The notes: a model not told the origin generated them from the letters alone. Counted from the first letter of the stretch, positions 17,010 through 27,556 are shown. The stretch is 38,948 nucleotides of DNA from Gammaproteobacteria bacterium (GCA_029881275.1 JAOUMX010000001.1:1-38948), one strand, 5' to 3'. Program-made: numbers and translations.

Positions 17010-18275
17010 ATGTCCGTAAAAATACAATCAATTCGTGGTATGCACGATGTACTGCCTGACCAGTCTGGTTTATGGCAATATTTTGAAAATATAATAAGAA
17101 ACACTGTGCAGAGTTATGGCTATCGTGAGATCCGAATGCCCGTGCTTGAATCAACAGATTTATTCTGTCGATCAATCGGTGAGGTTACAGATATCGTAGA
17201 GAAAGAAATGTATACCTTCGCAGATCGAAATGGGGACAGCCTGACCTTGAGACCGGAAGGAACAGCGAGTTGTGTTAGAGCCGGTATTCAGCATGGCTTA
17301 TTGCATAATCAACAGCAGAGGCTCTGGTATATGGGGCCTATGTTCAGGCATGAGCGTCCTCAAAAGGGTCGCTACCGGCAGTTTCATCAGATTGGTGTTG
17401 AAACATTTGGTATAGATGGGCCGGATATAGATGCTGAATTGATTCTAATGACAGCGCGTTTCTGGAAGTCGCTTGGTCTGACCAATGTACATCTTGAATT
17501 AAATACACTGGGTAGTAATGAAGCACGTGCTCTATACCGCGGCGTGCTCGTTGACTATCTAAGTCAGCATGAAAATCATTTAGATGAAGAAAGTAAGCGC
17601 CGATTGACAACAAACCCTTTAAGAATCCTGGACAGTAAAAATCCGGATTTGCAGGAAATAATTGAAGCTGCGCCAAAATTAATGGATTATCTTGATGATG
17701 AGTCACGGCAGCACTTTGAACAACTGAAAGTCATCCTGCACGCAGCCGGTATTGATTTTAGAGTGAATACCCGCCTTGTACGCGGACTCGATTATTACTG
17801 CAAAACCGTGTTTGAATGGGTGACCGATGAGCTGGGTGCGCAGGGCACAGTATGTGCGGGTGGTCGTTATGATGGTCTTGTTAGTCAGTTAGGTGGTAAA
17901 CCAACAACTGCTGCAGGTTTTGCCATGGGTGTCGAACGCTTGCTCTCGTTAATAGAAAATACGACCCTTCAGTTGAATAATGGTATAGACATATTTATGC
18001 TGCTGCAGGGCGACAAGGCACAAATACAGGGTCTAATCCTTGCAGAACAAATTCGCACCGAGTGTAGTAATATAAAAATTCAGGTTAATTGTGGTGGTGG
18101 CAGTTTTAAAAGTCAGATGAAAAAAGCTGATAAGAGTGGAGCTAAACTGGCGCTGATTCTTGGCGAAGATGAGATAATTCATGACTCAGTGGCAATTAAG
18201 CATTTACGTTCAGAAAGTGAACAGAAATTAATCAGGCAAGATGAATTATCTAAAGTCTTGTCTGAGTTATTATAG
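17010..18275 (+). CDS. hisS: Histidyl-tRNA synthetase
   Basis: A class II aminoacyl-tRNA synthetase that charges tRNA-His. The 421-residue protein begins [15 protein letters not shown], as in other bacterial HisRS. It has motif 2 ([17 protein letters not shown]), the histidine-specific [15 protein letters not shown] and AGGRYDGL segments, motif 3 ([11 protein letters not shown]) and a C-terminal anticodon-binding domain (about 325-421). It lies in the rlmN to bamB gene row, 17 bases before yfgM. Confidence 0.97.
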   Translation: MSVKIQSIRGMHDVLPDQSGLWQYFENIIRNTVQSYGYREIRMPVLESTDLFCRSIGEVTDIVEKEMYTFADRNGDSLTLRPEGTASCVRAGIQHGLLHNQQQRLWYMGPMFRHERPQKGRYRQFHQIGVETFGIDGPDIDAELILMTARFWKSLGLTNVHLELNTLGSNEARALYRGVLVDYLSQHENHLDEESKRRLTTNPLRILDSKNPDLQEIIEAAPKLMDYLDDESRQHFEQLKVILHAAGIDFRVNTRLVRGLDYYCKTVFEWVTDELGAQGTVCAGGRYDGLVSQLGGKPTTAAGFAMGVERLLSLIENTTLQLNNGIDIFMLLQGDKAQIQGLILAEQIRTECSNIKIQVNCGGGSFKSQMKKADKSGAKLALILGEDEIIHDSVAIKHLRSESEQKLIRQDELSKVLSELL

Positions 18276-18292
18276 ATATAAAATGGGGCTAG

Positions 18293-18943
18293 ATGATGGA
18301 TTTTGAAACAGAAGAACAACAGATTGAAGCACTTAAAAAATGGTGGAAAGATAATGGTAGAACCATCATCGCAGGGTTTGTTATCGGGGTTAGTGTAATT
18401 GCTGGCTGGCGTTATTATATAGATTACCAGAGAAACCATGCTGAATATGCCAGTAGTGTTTATGAAAAAATTTTACTAGCAGCTAACAATAAAGATGCGA
18501 TTGCGCAACAACAGATGGATGTGAATAAATTACTGGCAGAATATTCTGATACGCCATACGCATCACTGGCTGCACTTATATTTGCTAAATCACAGTTTGA
18601 AAATGGAGATGTTATCAATGCGCAGCAGAATCTTGAATGGGTTATGCTTAACTCAAAGCAGGCTGAGTTAAAGCATTTGGCGCGAACACGTATGATACGA
18701 CTAATGGCTTCAATGCAGAAATATGATGACGCCTTAAAGCTTGCAACTGTTGATTATCCTGAGAGTTTCGCCGTGATCTATGAAGAGTTAAAAGGTGATA
18801 TTTATGTATTTATGCAGAGATTCGATGATGCCCGTGCTGCATATGATAAGGCCATTTTAGCGTCATCTCAGCAACCAAGTCAGTGGTTGCGCTTAAAACG
18901 TGATGATCTTGGGGAGCCCATGTTAAAAGAGCCATCTGCATGA
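18293..18943 (+). CDS. yfgM: YfgM-type inner-membrane TPR protein (ancillary SecYEG translocon subunit)
   Basis: YfgM of E. coli is anchored in the inner membrane, associates with the Sec translocon and PpiD, and exposes TPR repeats to the periplasm. This 216-residue protein has the same layout: an acidic N-terminus (FETEEQQIEALKKWWKDNG), one membrane segment (about 24-43) and a TPR region (50-216, DUF2133/TPR_21 type). Two ATGs are adjacent (18293 and 18296) and either may be used. It lies between hisS and bamB, as in E. coli, and overlaps bamB by 4 bases. The gene symbol rests on synteny plus architecture. Confidence 0.9.
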   Translation: MMDFETEEQQIEALKKWWKDNGRTIIAGFVIGVSVIAGWRYYIDYQRNHAEYASSVYEKILLAANNKDAIAQQQMDVNKLLAEYSDTPYASLAALIFAKSQFENGDVINAQQNLEWVMLNSKQAELKHLARTRMIRLMASMQKYDDALKLATVDYPESFAVIYEELKGDIYVFMQRFDDARAAYDKAILASSQQPSQWLRLKRDDLGEPMLKEPSA

Positions 18944-20079
18944 AATTAAGATTGCTGCTTTTGCTTGTTCCATTTGTTCTTCTTAATTCATGTGGATCCG
19001 AAGAAGATAATTCAGAACCACCAAGTGAGCTGGTTGATTTTGAATCATCTGTAGAAATTAAAAAGTTATGGGATGTATCTGTTGGCGGCGGCGTTGGTCA
19101 GCATTATTTGAAATTATATCCACTTATGTTATCTGATCGTCTGATTGTTACAGACAGAAATGGAAGTGTTCAGGCTATTAATCTCGATAACGGACATGAG
19201 CTTTGGAGTGTGGATCTTGATGTTGTCATCAGTGGCGGCGTTGGCGGCAATGAAAAATACCATGCTGTCAGCTCGCGTGATGGCGAAGTGATTTTAATCG
19301 ACGCAGATAAGGGAAAAATAAAGTGGCGTGCAAATGTATCAAGTGAAGTTCTGGTGCCAGCAGAAATTGTTGCAGATAAATTAATAGTTAGGACCGTTGA
19401 TGGAAAAATTATCGCTTTGTCATTAACTGCTGGAGAAGAACAGTGGGTATTTAAAAGGGATATTCCTGCGCTTAGTTTAAGGGGAAGTAGCCGACTATTA
19501 ACTATTGATAATAAAATCTTTGCAGGATTAGATAGTGGTCGTCTAGTAGCGCTGGATAATAATGGTAATTCATTGTTTGATGCAGCTGTTGAAATACCGC
19601 GAGGAAAATCTGAGCTGGAAAGAATTATTGATATTGATGGCGATTCTGTATTTAGTAATAATGTTCTTTATGTGGCCAGTTTCCAGGGCAGTGTAATTGC
19701 TCTTGATGTTCGTCGAGGACAACTTATCTGGAAGCGAAAATTATCGACCTATACAGGTGTTGATATTTCGGGATCATCATTATTCAGTTCTGATGAGCGT
19801 GATCATTTGTGGGCGCTTGATCGAAATAATGGTGCTACCTTATGGAAGATGGAGAAGCTGGCTGCCAGACGTTTAACGAAACCTTCGGTGATAATGGATG
19901 CTATTGTTGTCGGTGATTATGCAGGTTATCTGCATTTTGTTTCACAATATGATGGCCATTTTCTTGCTCGCGTTGACACGGATACTTCAGGATTTATTGT
20001 GCCACCATTAATTAGGGGTGATCGCCTGTATGTTCTATCAAGTGACGGTGAATTAAGTGCATACCAATATGCGCAATAG
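18940..20079 (+). CDS. bamB: Outer membrane protein assembly factor BamB
   Basis: BamB is the lipoprotein beta-propeller of the BAM complex that inserts beta-barrel proteins. The 379-residue protein has a signal peptide with lipobox LNSC (C18). Repeated PQQ-like blades follow, seen as recurring patterns such as VQAINLDNGHELWSVDL, VILIDADKGKIKWRANV, VIALDVRRGQLIWKRKL and LWALDRNNGATLWKMEK. The length matches the family. It is translationally linked to yfgM. In E. coli der follows directly; here another gene intervenes. Confidence 0.95.
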   Translation: MKLRLLLLLVPFVLLNSCGSEEDNSEPPSELVDFESSVEIKKLWDVSVGGGVGQHYLKLYPLMLSDRLIVTDRNGSVQAINLDNGHELWSVDLDVVISGGVGGNEKYHAVSSRDGEVILIDADKGKIKWRANVSSEVLVPAEIVADKLIVRTVDGKIIALSLTAGEEQWVFKRDIPALSLRGSSRLLTIDNKIFAGLDSGRLVALDNNGNSLFDAAVEIPRGKSELERIIDIDGDSVFSNNVLYVASFQGSVIALDVRRGQLIWKRKLSTYTGVDISGSSLFSSDERDHLWALDRNNGATLWKMEKLAARRLTKPSVIMDAIVVGDYAGYLHFVSQYDGHFLARVDTDTSGFIVPPLIRGDRLYVLSSDGELSAYQYAQ

Positions 20080-20189
20080 TAAATAATATATTGTATTAAA
20101 TCTGTTTTCCGGATTTGAAATCAAATTAAAAAAGCACATGACCTATACTAGGTGGATGACTATAAATATAAATAACAACAAGGATTATC

Positions 20190-21626
20190 ATGAATATTAA
20201 AAGAATCAGCGCTGTAGAAATCTTGCTATGGACTTTTGCTTTTTTATTGATTCTTCTGGTCGTTAGTCCATTTGGTCTGGGGTTCAAGATCAAAAATGAT
20301 TATCCTGCTGTTCTTGCCGGAGTGTCTGATCTTGTGCAGGCGGATATAAAAATTATAAGTTACGACCGTGGTTTTTATTCTTCCAGTGTTATTCTTGATA
20401 TTGCCTTGCCTGATGTACCGTTTAAATTACAACTAAAAGAAAATATTATCCATGGTCCTGTTTATCTCGGATTAATTAATCAGGGTAAATCACCATTTGT
20501 TGCCGCGGTGGTGACAGGTGAGCTCGTTCCGCCAGCTGAATTGGCAGTACAAATTAATCAGCTCTTTTCTGGTAAAGCGCCAATGCTTTATCAGAATGTG
20601 ATTGAGTTTTCAGGTAGCATGACTTCAGAATCGTATATGCCGCCAATTAATACCATAATCACAGCTGAAGGTAATGACATCAGCATTAGATCTTCGGGGT
20701 TGACTCTGGTTTCACGATATTTTCCTGCTGAAGGAAGGCTTTCAGGCGAATCTTCATTGCCAACATTATTAATAAGCACAGATACCGATAAAATGGAAAT
20801 TCAGCGTCTGAATTTGAACTTTTCAGGTATAAAGGGCAACAATAATTTATTAATTGGCGATTCGATATTAACCCTGGGCTTGCTTGATTATCATTCAAAT
20901 GGTGAGCAGTTATCAGTACGTTCATTTAATGTTCAAACGATGACTAATGAGCAGGGGAAATTTCTTAATTCACAGTTGCAGATGAATGCACAGGAAATAC
21001 TGGCATCAAATGTAAAATTGGGCCCTGTTGCTTTCAATGTGAGTATTAAAGGACTGGATGCGGACAAGTTGATTGAGCTTCAGGACATTCAGAAGGATAT
21101 GCAGCAGAAGCTGGAGCAGGGTATACCTGAAGAGCAGGTGACGGCTATGTATGCCGGTCAGATGCTGGGTATATTGCCCGATTTATTGAAGCAGTCAGAA
21201 ATTAATATTAATCCACTAAAAGTTGAGAGCGATATTGGTGCTTTGACTTCTGATCTGGCTTTTTCAATTGAGGGTCTTGATGCATCGGCGCCTGCTGATC
21301 CCCTGTTTATTTTGAATGCTATTAATCTTGATATCGGTCTGCAAATTGATGAAGGTCTTTTGCAGCAAATCGTGAAATGGCAGTTACAGGCTAATGATCA
21401 GATGGTAACGGGTGATGCCATTACTCGCAGGAAAGAGGCGGCGATTCCTATAGACCAGAAGGTTAGTGAGAATATTCAGGGATTACTGGATGAAGACTGG
21501 TTGGTCAGAGACAATAGTGTTTATCAGAGTCATATAAGCTTTCACCAGGGGCAGATGTTGCTCAACGGTAAACCGGTTGACCCCATCGCCCATTTAATGA
21601 CCCAGATGGCAGCCCCAGGCAGATAA
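20190..21626 (+). CDS. DUF945 (YdgA-like) family membrane-anchored protein
   Basis: A 478-residue protein with one N-terminal membrane segment (about 10-30, VEILLWTFAFLLILLVVSPFGLGFKI) and a long, mostly beta periplasmic region. The start, in which the anchor is followed by a YDRGFYSSSVILDIALP segment and then HGPVYLG, resembles the YdgA/DUF945 family, whose biochemical role is poorly defined. The C-terminal part (SHISFHQGQMLLNGKPVDP) also fits that family. It is separated from bamB by 110 bases and is followed by a terminator, so it looks like its own unit inserted between bamB and der. Family assignment is from pattern recognition only. Confidence 0.65.
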   Translation: MNIKRISAVEILLWTFAFLLILLVVSPFGLGFKIKNDYPAVLAGVSDLVQADIKIISYDRGFYSSSVILDIALPDVPFKLQLKENIIHGPVYLGLINQGKSPFVAAVVTGELVPPAELAVQINQLFSGKAPMLYQNVIEFSGSMTSESYMPPINTIITAEGNDISIRSSGLTLVSRYFPAEGRLSGESSLPTLLISTDTDKMEIQRLNLNFSGIKGNNNLLIGDSILTLGLLDYHSNGEQLSVRSFNVQTMTNEQGKFLNSQLQMNAQEILASNVKLGPVAFNVSIKGLDADKLIELQDIQKDMQQKLEQGIPEEQVTAMYAGQMLGILPDLLKQSEININPLKVESDIGALTSDLAFSIEGLDASAPADPLFILNAINLDIGLQIDEGLLQQIVKWQLQANDQMVTGDAITRRKEAAIPIDQKVSENIQGLLDEDWLVRDNSVYQSHISFHQGQMLLNGKPVDPIAHLMTQMAAPGR

Positions 21627-21679
21627 TATTCAGTTAAATCGTAACAAACCAGCCATTTTACTGTAAAATACACACTCAT

Positions 21680-21705
21680 GGGTCAGCTAAGCTGACCCTT
21701 TTCTT
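21680..21705 (+). terminator. Rho-independent terminator after the DUF945-like gene
   Basis: GGGTCAG (21680-21686) pairs with CTGACCC (21692-21698) around the loop CTAAG, followed by TTTTCTT. The stem is GC-rich, with a moderate T run. It lies 32 bases before the der ATG, so it may also attenuate transcription into der. Confidence 0.75.
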
Positions 21706-21729
21706 GTTCATATTATCCAGTTAGAGAAC

Positions 21730-23145
21730 ATGTTACCTGTCATTGCTTTAGTAGGCCGGCCCAATGTCGGCAAATCCACCTTATTTAATGTGTTGACCAA
21801 AACACGTGAAGCACTTGTTGCTGATTTTCCAGGTCTTACACGTGATCGTAAATATGGCAATGGTAAATATGAGAATAAACATTTTATTGTAATTGATACC
21901 GGTGGCTTGAGCGGCGAGTCTGAAGAACTTGATGATCGTATGGCTCAGCAAACATTACTGGCCATTGAAGAAGCAAATCTGGTCTTCTTCATGGTAGATG
22001 CACGTGATGGATTGACTACCGCTGATGAAGCTATTGCCAATCAAATACGACGTTATGGTAAAACGATTCACCTTGTTGTTAATAAAATAGATGGTATTAA
22101 TGCTGAACAGGCCGAAGCGGACTTCTTTAGCCTGGGATTTGGTGATCCGCATTCAATTTCAGCTGCTCATGGACGCGGTGTTAAACAGCTCGTTGAAAAG
22201 CTATTTTCGGACTGGCAGGACTGGGATGAGGTAGAAGCTGAGCAGGCAAAAGGCATCAAGGTTGCTTTGGTTGGTAAGCCTAATGTGGGTAAGTCTACGT
22301 TAATTAATCGTATGTTAGGTGAAGAGCGGGTTGTGGTGATGGATATGCCCGGTACCACACGTGACAGTATTTTTATTCCGTTTGTTCATAATGAAAAACA
22401 ATATACATTAATTGATACTGCAGGTGTTCGTCGAAAAAAGAATGTCAAACAGACGATTGAAAAATTCAGTGTTATAAAAACATTGCAGGCCATTGACAGG
22501 TCTAACGTCACAATTTTACTGATTGATGCAAAAGAAGGTATTTCAGATCAGGATTTGCATTTGCTTGGTTATATTGTTGACTCTGGCAGGGCGCTAGTTA
22601 TTGCCATAAATAAATGGGATGGCATGAGTGACTATGATAAACGTCAGATAAAAGAACAATTAGAAAAAAGACTGGTTTTTATAAATTTTGCAGAAATCTT
22701 TTATATCTCTGCATTGCATGGGTCGGGTGTAGGGAAATTATATCAGGCTATAGATAGAGCCTATGCTTCAGCTACAAAAAATCTATCCACTCCTGAATTA
22801 ACCCGTATTCTAGAAAAGGCGACCCAGATACACCAGCTGCCCCTGGTTAAAGGGCGTCGTATTAAATTGCGCTATGCACATCAGGGCGGTATGAATCCAC
22901 CTGTTATTGTCATACATGGTAACCAGACCGACCTGGTTCCGCCATCTTATATTCGCTATCTTACAAATCTATTTGTCGAAGAACTGAAATTAACCGGAAC
23001 ACCTCTCAGGCTGGAATTTAAAACAGGCAGTAATCCGTTTTCGGGAAGAAAAAATACCCTGACAGATCGGCAGGCAAATCGCAAAAAGCGTATGCTTCAG
23101 CATTATAAAGAAGTAAAAAAGAAACCTCGAAGAAGAGTAGATTAA
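21730..23145 (+). CDS. der: Ribosome biogenesis GTPase Der (EngA)
   Basis: Der is the essential tandem GTPase of 50S subunit assembly. The 471-residue protein has two G domains: G1 motifs at 8-16 (GRPNVGKST) and 182-190 (GKPNVGKST), DTGG near 56, NKID at 118-121, and DTAGVRRK and NKWD in the second domain. A KH-like domain ends with the basic tail [22 protein letters not shown]. Its stop overlaps the stop of the convergent minus-strand gene by 4 bases, with no terminator hairpin between them. Confidence 0.97.
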   Translation: MLPVIALVGRPNVGKSTLFNVLTKTREALVADFPGLTRDRKYGNGKYENKHFIVIDTGGLSGESEELDDRMAQQTLLAIEEANLVFFMVDARDGLTTADEAIANQIRRYGKTIHLVVNKIDGINAEQAEADFFSLGFGDPHSISAAHGRGVKQLVEKLFSDWQDWDEVEAEQAKGIKVALVGKPNVGKSTLINRMLGEERVVVMDMPGTTRDSIFIPFVHNEKQYTLIDTAGVRRKKNVKQTIEKFSVIKTLQAIDRSNVTILLIDAKEGISDQDLHLLGYIVDSGRALVIAINKWDGMSDYDKRQIKEQLEKRLVFINFAEIFYISALHGSGVGKLYQAIDRAYASATKNLSTPELTRILEKATQIHQLPLVKGRRIKLRYAHQGGMNPPVIVIHGNQTDLVPPSYIRYLTNLFVEELKLTGTPLRLEFKTGSNPFSGRKNTLTDRQANRKKRMLQHYKEVKKKPRRRVD

Positions 23146-24683
23146 TTGTTATTCGTGATGATTAAATGTGCTATTTCATCCAGCTTGATATTTGTTCCAG
23201 TATCAACTGTTAATGTCAATTCTAGTTCATCATCATTTAGTGGTTTGTAACTGGACAGTTGCTTATGCATAATATGGGTATCCGCATCTGATACGGAGCT
23301 TTTTTCCCTGTCACGTTTCAATAGTCGTGACTTCATAAGCTCTTCACTGGCTACGCAATTTAGAATAATAAATTTAACGCCAAGATTTTCAGCTGTTTTT
23401 CTGAAGTTTTTACGGTAATCCGCATTCAAAAAAGTGGCATCTACCAGAGTAGTATAGCCAGATTGAATGATTGTTCCGGTTAAATCCAGCAGGTGATTGT
23501 AGACACTGTCTGTTATGTTCTGGTCATACAGGTTCTGTACCGAGCCTGAATACAGCCTCTTTCGCTCATTGTCTGAGTGGATGATAACACCATTAAGTAA
23601 CGTTACTAATCTATTGGCCAACCAGCTTTTTCCAGATCCTGATATCCCATGGGTAATAATGATCGAGACAGGTTTTGTTGTGCAATATTGTCTGGCTAAA
23701 TTAAGATAGTTATTGAGTATTTCAGTATCTTTTCTGTATTCTTCTGAGCTACTTGAAATTTGCTGTAGTCGTAATCCGGTTACTTTTGCTCTGACCATGG
23801 CGCGATATATCTTGTAGTAAGTTAGCGTTTTTAGTCCAGTGTAATCGCCAGTTGTTTCAAGATAGCGGTTTAGAAATATCGATGCAAAAATATGTTTCTC
23901 ATGATCCTCAAGATCCATAATTAAAAAAGCGATTTCACTCATGGTATCAATCCAACGGAAACTGTCATTAAACTCGATTCCATCGAAGGGAGTGACTTTG
24001 TTATCTATTAAGGTAATGTTTCCCAGGTGAAGATCACCATGACACTCTCTAATATAGCCGGTTTCTTTTCTGTCTTTAAATGTGTTGGTCAATTGTTGGT
24101 GAAGTAATTGTGTGGCGGATTCTATTGTATGTAATGTCTGCAGCTGTTTGTCATTAATAATCGGTTTTAAGAGTTTGAAATTATGCATGACAGGTTTGAG
24201 TATTTCATCCGAATCTCCAAAAGGCTGTTCAGGTGAAATGCGATTAATGGTTTGATGGAAGTCTGCAATTACTTCGGCAAGCTCAATAATATGATGAATC
24301 GTCAGTGTGTTTTCTGTTACCAGATTGCTAAGCAGGCCATGCTGATCGAACTGCTTCATTTTGATGGCATATTCAATTACAGTACCATTACCATTTAATG
24401 TGATCTTGTTTTGTGATTCTGTTATCGGTATTACATCAAGATAGATATCCGGTGCTAATCGCCCATTGAGTCTTAGTTCTTCTTCACAGTAAAATTTACG
24501 TTTAACGAGCTCGGTAAAATCGAGAAAACCAAAATTAACGGATTTTTTGACTTTGTAGGCAAATTGCCCGGTCAGGAAAACCAGTGATATATGTGTTTCA
24601 ATGAATTCAACATGATCTGTGGATTCTGGGTAAAATCCACTATCAAGCATAGCTTTTAGTATTTTTTCCTGCTGCAAGTTCAT
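23142..24683 (-). CDS. APH-like kinase domain fused to P-loop ATPase/kinase domain, function unknown
   Basis: A 513-residue two-domain protein. The N-terminal part (about 25-330) looks like an aminoglycoside phosphotransferase-type kinase: the catalytic-loop motif HxDxxxxN is HGDLHLGN at 215-222, and FDGIEF (233-238) provides a metal-binding Asp. The C-terminal part (about 335-513) is an AAA_33/zeta-type P-loop kinase with Walker A GISGSGKS at 346-353 and an Arg-rich lid region near [12 protein letters not shown]. This fusion is a known conserved-hypothetical family in proteobacteria, annotated as bifunctional aminoglycoside phosphotransferase/ATP-binding protein; there is no reason to read it as drug resistance. 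The substrate is unknown. It is divergent from mrcB, with 54 bases between. Confidence 0.82.
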   Translation of the reverse strand: MNLQQEKILKAMLDSGFYPESTDHVEFIETHISLVFLTGQFAYKVKKSVNFGFLDFTELVKRKFYCEEELRLNGRLAPDIYLDVIPITESQNKITLNGNGTVIEYAIKMKQFDQHGLLSNLVTENTLTIHHIIELAEVIADFHQTINRISPEQPFGDSDEILKPVMHNFKLLKPIINDKQLQTLHTIESATQLLHQQLTNTFKDRKETGYIRECHGDLHLGNITLIDNKVTPFDGIEFNDSFRWIDTMSEIAFLIMDLEDHEKHIFASIFLNRYLETTGDYTGLKTLTYYKIYRAMVRAKVTGLRLQQISSSSEEYRKDTEILNNYLNLARQYCTTKPVSIIITHGISGSGKSWLANRLVTLLNGVIIHSDNERKRLYSGSVQNLYDQNITDSVYNHLLDLTGTIIQSGYTTLVDATFLNADYRKNFRKTAENLGVKFIILNCVASEELMKSRLLKRDREKSSVSDADTHIMHKQLSSYKPLNDDELELTLTVDTGTNIKLDEIAHLIITNNN

Positions 24684-24737
24684 GTGAATTCACTTTTTTA
24701 GGGAACTTTTAGCTACATTTTGTAGTATAACGCTGTT

Positions 24738-27086
24738 ATGCCGAAAAAATCCAAGTCTTCGAAACAAAAAAAGAACAGCTCAAGGCGTCGTACCCGTACT
24801 CTCAGGGCTGGGAAAATTAATTCTATTTTATTCTCGTCAAAAGCAATGCTCTATGTCTACTTGCCTGTGATCTTGCTTCTGGTCTTTTATGTGATTTATC
24901 TTGACCTGCGAGTGACCTCAAAGTTTGAAGGTAGTATCTGGTCTTTGCCAGCACAGGTTTATGCTCGACCTCTGGAGTTATATGTTGATAAACGGTTAAC
25001 CGCCAGCCAGTTTGAACAGGAACTCCAACTCATCGGTTTCAGGAATACCAGTAATATTCCTGTCGAGGCAGGGCAATATCGTTACTGGAATAATGCACAT
25101 TTTGAATTAATTACACATGACTTTAAATTCTGGGATGGCCTGCAAAAGAGCCGCGCACTTAGAATTGATTTTTCATCTGATTCGATCAGGTCAATTAAGG
25201 ACCTTTACGGGCATGACGATATTGATCTATTCAGACTTGAACCCGCTCGGATTGCCGGTATTTATCCAACCCATGCCGAAGACAGGGAGATTATTAAGCT
25301 GGAAGATGTGTCCAAGCGGCTGGTTCTGGCTTTACTGGCAGTTGAGGATCGGCGTTTTTATCAGCATTGGGGTATTGATCCCCGTGCCATTGGCCGGGCA
25401 TTTCTGGCGAATATAACGCCGGGTGGTGCAATACAGGGGGGAAGTACCCTCACGCAACAACTGGTCAAAAACCTGTTTTTATCATCTGAACGTAGCTTAT
25501 GGCGTAAATTTAACGAGGCTGTCATGGCGGCGTTACTCGAATTCCATTATGACAAAGCGCTAATTCTGGAAACTTACCTGAACGAGATTTACCTGGGGCA
25601 GGATGGCGCGCGGGGTGTCCATGGTTTTGCCCTTGCCAGTCAGTATTATTTTGATCGTTCCCTGGATAAATTGAGTACAGATCAACTGGCACTTCTGGTT
25701 GGGCTTGTAAAAGGTGCATCCTGGTTTGATCCACGTCGTCATCCTGAACGGGCACTGGAACGTCGCAATCAGGTGTTATCGTTAATGTCTGATCAGGGAG
25801 TTATAAGCAAACAACAATTTGATGTTTATAAAAAGCGTCCCCTTGGTGTGTCCGCAAAGCCTAATCGTGCCACTAATCGTTTTCCAGCATTTATTGATCT
25901 GGTCAAACGTCAGTTGCAATCTGATTATGATGAAAGCGACCTTCGATCCGAAGGTCTTAAGATATTTACTACACTTGAACCCTATGTGCAGTTTTCAGCA
26001 GAGGCATCGGTTGAAGCGTCCATTCCTCACCTGGAAGATAAATATCAGAATACTAATGAGCTAGAAACCGCTGTGATCATCATTTCACCTGAAAGTGGTG
26101 AAGTGCAGGCCATTGTGGGCGGGCGTAATCCTCGTTATCCGGGTTTTAATCGTGCCATTGATGCAGTGCGTCAGGTGGGGTCATTAATTAAACCGGCCAT
26201 TTATCTATCCGCTCTTCAACATGCGGATCGCTATAATCTGGCGACCGTTCTGGATGACTCGCCATTGCATATGAAAGAGCGTAGTGGACGGATATGGTCA
26301 CCACAAAATTATGATGAGGAATTTGTCGGTGACATTTTGCTCTATCAGGCGCTGATGTATTCTCGAAATGTACCCACGGTTCGTCTTGGTCTGGATGTGG
26401 GTCTGGCAGATATCGTAAAAAATCTGGAGGCATTGGGCGTTAAACGTGAGGTGCCGCCATACCCATCGATGACATTAGGCGCGTTCAGTTTATCTCCGCT
26501 GGAAGTAGCCAGTATGTATCAAACCATTGCCGCAAATGGATTTGATATTCCATTGCGTGCTATCCGTGAGGTGACCGATTCAGAAGGGAAACCGCTTAAA
26601 CGCTATGCACTGAAACTGGAACAAACACTGGACCCGAAGGCGATTTATCTGATCAAAGATGTATTGCATAGAGTGACACAGGAGGGTACCGCCAGATCCC
26701 TGAAAAATCAGTTTGAGGTTGCGCTTGCCGGTAAAACAGGTACCACAGATGATCTGAGAGATAGCTGGTTTGCGGGTTTTAGTGAAAATCATCTGGGTGT
26801 TGTCTGGGTGGGGCGTGATGATAATCAGACCACCGGCCTGACCGGTGCGACCGGCGCCTTGAAAATCTGGTCCAGGGTAATGCAGGCTATTCCTCAGGAA
26901 AGTATTCAGCTGGAATTGCCTGAAGATATGGAATTACACTGGATAGATATCAAATCCGGACGATTAACTAATAAAGCATGTGAAGGTGCGGTAGAATTAC
27001 CCTTTGTTAAGGGCTCGGCGCCAGAAGCGTGGGCTGAATGTGAATCCAGGTCTGGACTGAAATGGTTGAAAAAAATATTCGAATAA
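24738..27086 (+). CDS. mrcB: Penicillin-binding protein 1B (bifunctional transglycosylase/transpeptidase)
   Basis: A class A PBP that polymerises and cross-links peptidoglycan. The 782-residue protein has a very basic cytoplasmic N-terminus (1-30), a membrane segment (about 37-57), and a UvrB-like UB2H domain (about 62-150, FEGSIWSLPAQVYARPLELY), which marks the PBP1B type and binds the activator LpoB in E. coli. The GT51 domain has catalytic E203 (AVEDRRFYQHWGID) and GGSTLTQQLVKN. The transpeptidase has S482-x-x-K485 (GSLIK), SRN at 542-544 and KTGT at 666-669. The 3' end overlaps the next gene, a TPR lipoprotein, by 25 bases. Confidence 0.96.
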   Translation: MPKKSKSSKQKKNSSRRRTRTLRAGKINSILFSSKAMLYVYLPVILLLVFYVIYLDLRVTSKFEGSIWSLPAQVYARPLELYVDKRLTASQFEQELQLIGFRNTSNIPVEAGQYRYWNNAHFELITHDFKFWDGLQKSRALRIDFSSDSIRSIKDLYGHDDIDLFRLEPARIAGIYPTHAEDREIIKLEDVSKRLVLALLAVEDRRFYQHWGIDPRAIGRAFLANITPGGAIQGGSTLTQQLVKNLFLSSERSLWRKFNEAVMAALLEFHYDKALILETYLNEIYLGQDGARGVHGFALASQYYFDRSLDKLSTDQLALLVGLVKGASWFDPRRHPERALERRNQVLSLMSDQGVISKQQFDVYKKRPLGVSAKPNRATNRFPAFIDLVKRQLQSDYDESDLRSEGLKIFTTLEPYVQFSAEASVEASIPHLEDKYQNTNELETAVIIISPESGEVQAIVGGRNPRYPGFNRAIDAVRQVGSLIKPAIYLSALQHADRYNLATVLDDSPLHMKERSGRIWSPQNYDEEFVGDILLYQALMYSRNVPTVRLGLDVGLADIVKNLEALGVKREVPPYPSMTLGAFSLSPLEVASMYQTIAANGFDIPLRAIREVTDSEGKPLKRYALKLEQTLDPKAIYLIKDVLHRVTQEGTARSLKNQFEVALAGKTGTTDDLRDSWFAGFSENHLGVVWVGRDDNQTTGLTGATGALKIWSRVMQAIPQESIQLELPEDMELHWIDIKSGRLTNKACEGAVELPFVKGSAPEAWAECESRSGLKWLKKIFE

Positions 27087-27556
27087 AATCACTTTTATTC
27101 ATTGCGACATTAATGAGTTTACTGGCGTCCTGTTCTGTCAGCCGAGCACCAGAAGTATGGGACCCTCTGGTCGAAGATCCACAGCAGGCGTCTCAGGGTA
27201 TAGATCGTTCTGTTAGCCACTTATCACCGGCGATTGCCTCATTGCTTCTGACGGCTGATCAGGCCATTGAAAAGCAGCAATGGCAGCAGGCTATTGCATC
27301 TCTGGAGCGTGCTTTACGTATTAATGGTAAACAGGCGGAAGTCTGGACTCGTCTCGCGGTAGTTTATCTCGGACAGTATAATCCCCAGCAAAGTATTCAT
27401 ATGGCCAAGCGTTCCAATAGTTATGCTCGTGCGGATAAATCATTACAGGCATATAACTGGTTGATCATGTCACGTGCTTATACCTTGATGCAGAATCAGC
27501 TTATGGCCGATGAAGCCGTGCAAAAGAGTCAGCAATTAGAGCAGGCCAGTCATTGA
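27062..27556 (+). CDS. TPR-containing lipoprotein downstream of PBP1B
   Basis: A 164-residue protein with a signal peptide and lipobox LLASC (lipid on C23), followed by a TPR region (about 60-160: SLLLTADQAIEKQQWQQAIASLERALRI.., VWTRLAVVYLGQYNPQQSI). The start overlaps mrcB by 25 bases. No closer in-frame ATG would keep the signal peptide, so the overlap is probably real. Coupled expression and envelope location hint at a role in supporting PBP1B, by analogy with lipoprotein activators such as LpoB. However, it does not show the LpoB domain, so that is speculation. Its TGA overlaps the next ATG by one base. Confidence 0.85.
   Translation: MVEKNIRIKSLLFIATLMSLLASCSVSRAPEVWDPLVEDPQQASQGIDRSVSHLSPAIASLLLTADQAIEKQQWQQAIASLERALRINGKQAEVWTRLAVVYLGQYNPQQSIHMAKRSNSYARADKSLQAYNWLIMSRAYTLMQNQLMADEAVQKSQQLEQASH

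Noticed and set aside
20115-20149. Sigma-70 promoter for the DUF945-like gene (TTGAAA ... TATACT)
   Set aside because: The spacing is 23 bases, too long for a normal promoter; the TATACT lies in a short palindrome (ACCTA-TAC-TAGGT) but evidence is too weak to call.
23142-24683. Aminoglycoside resistance gene
   Set aside because: The kinase-like motif is shared by many APH-superfamily enzymes; the fusion with a P-loop domain and the core-genome setting do not indicate drug resistance.
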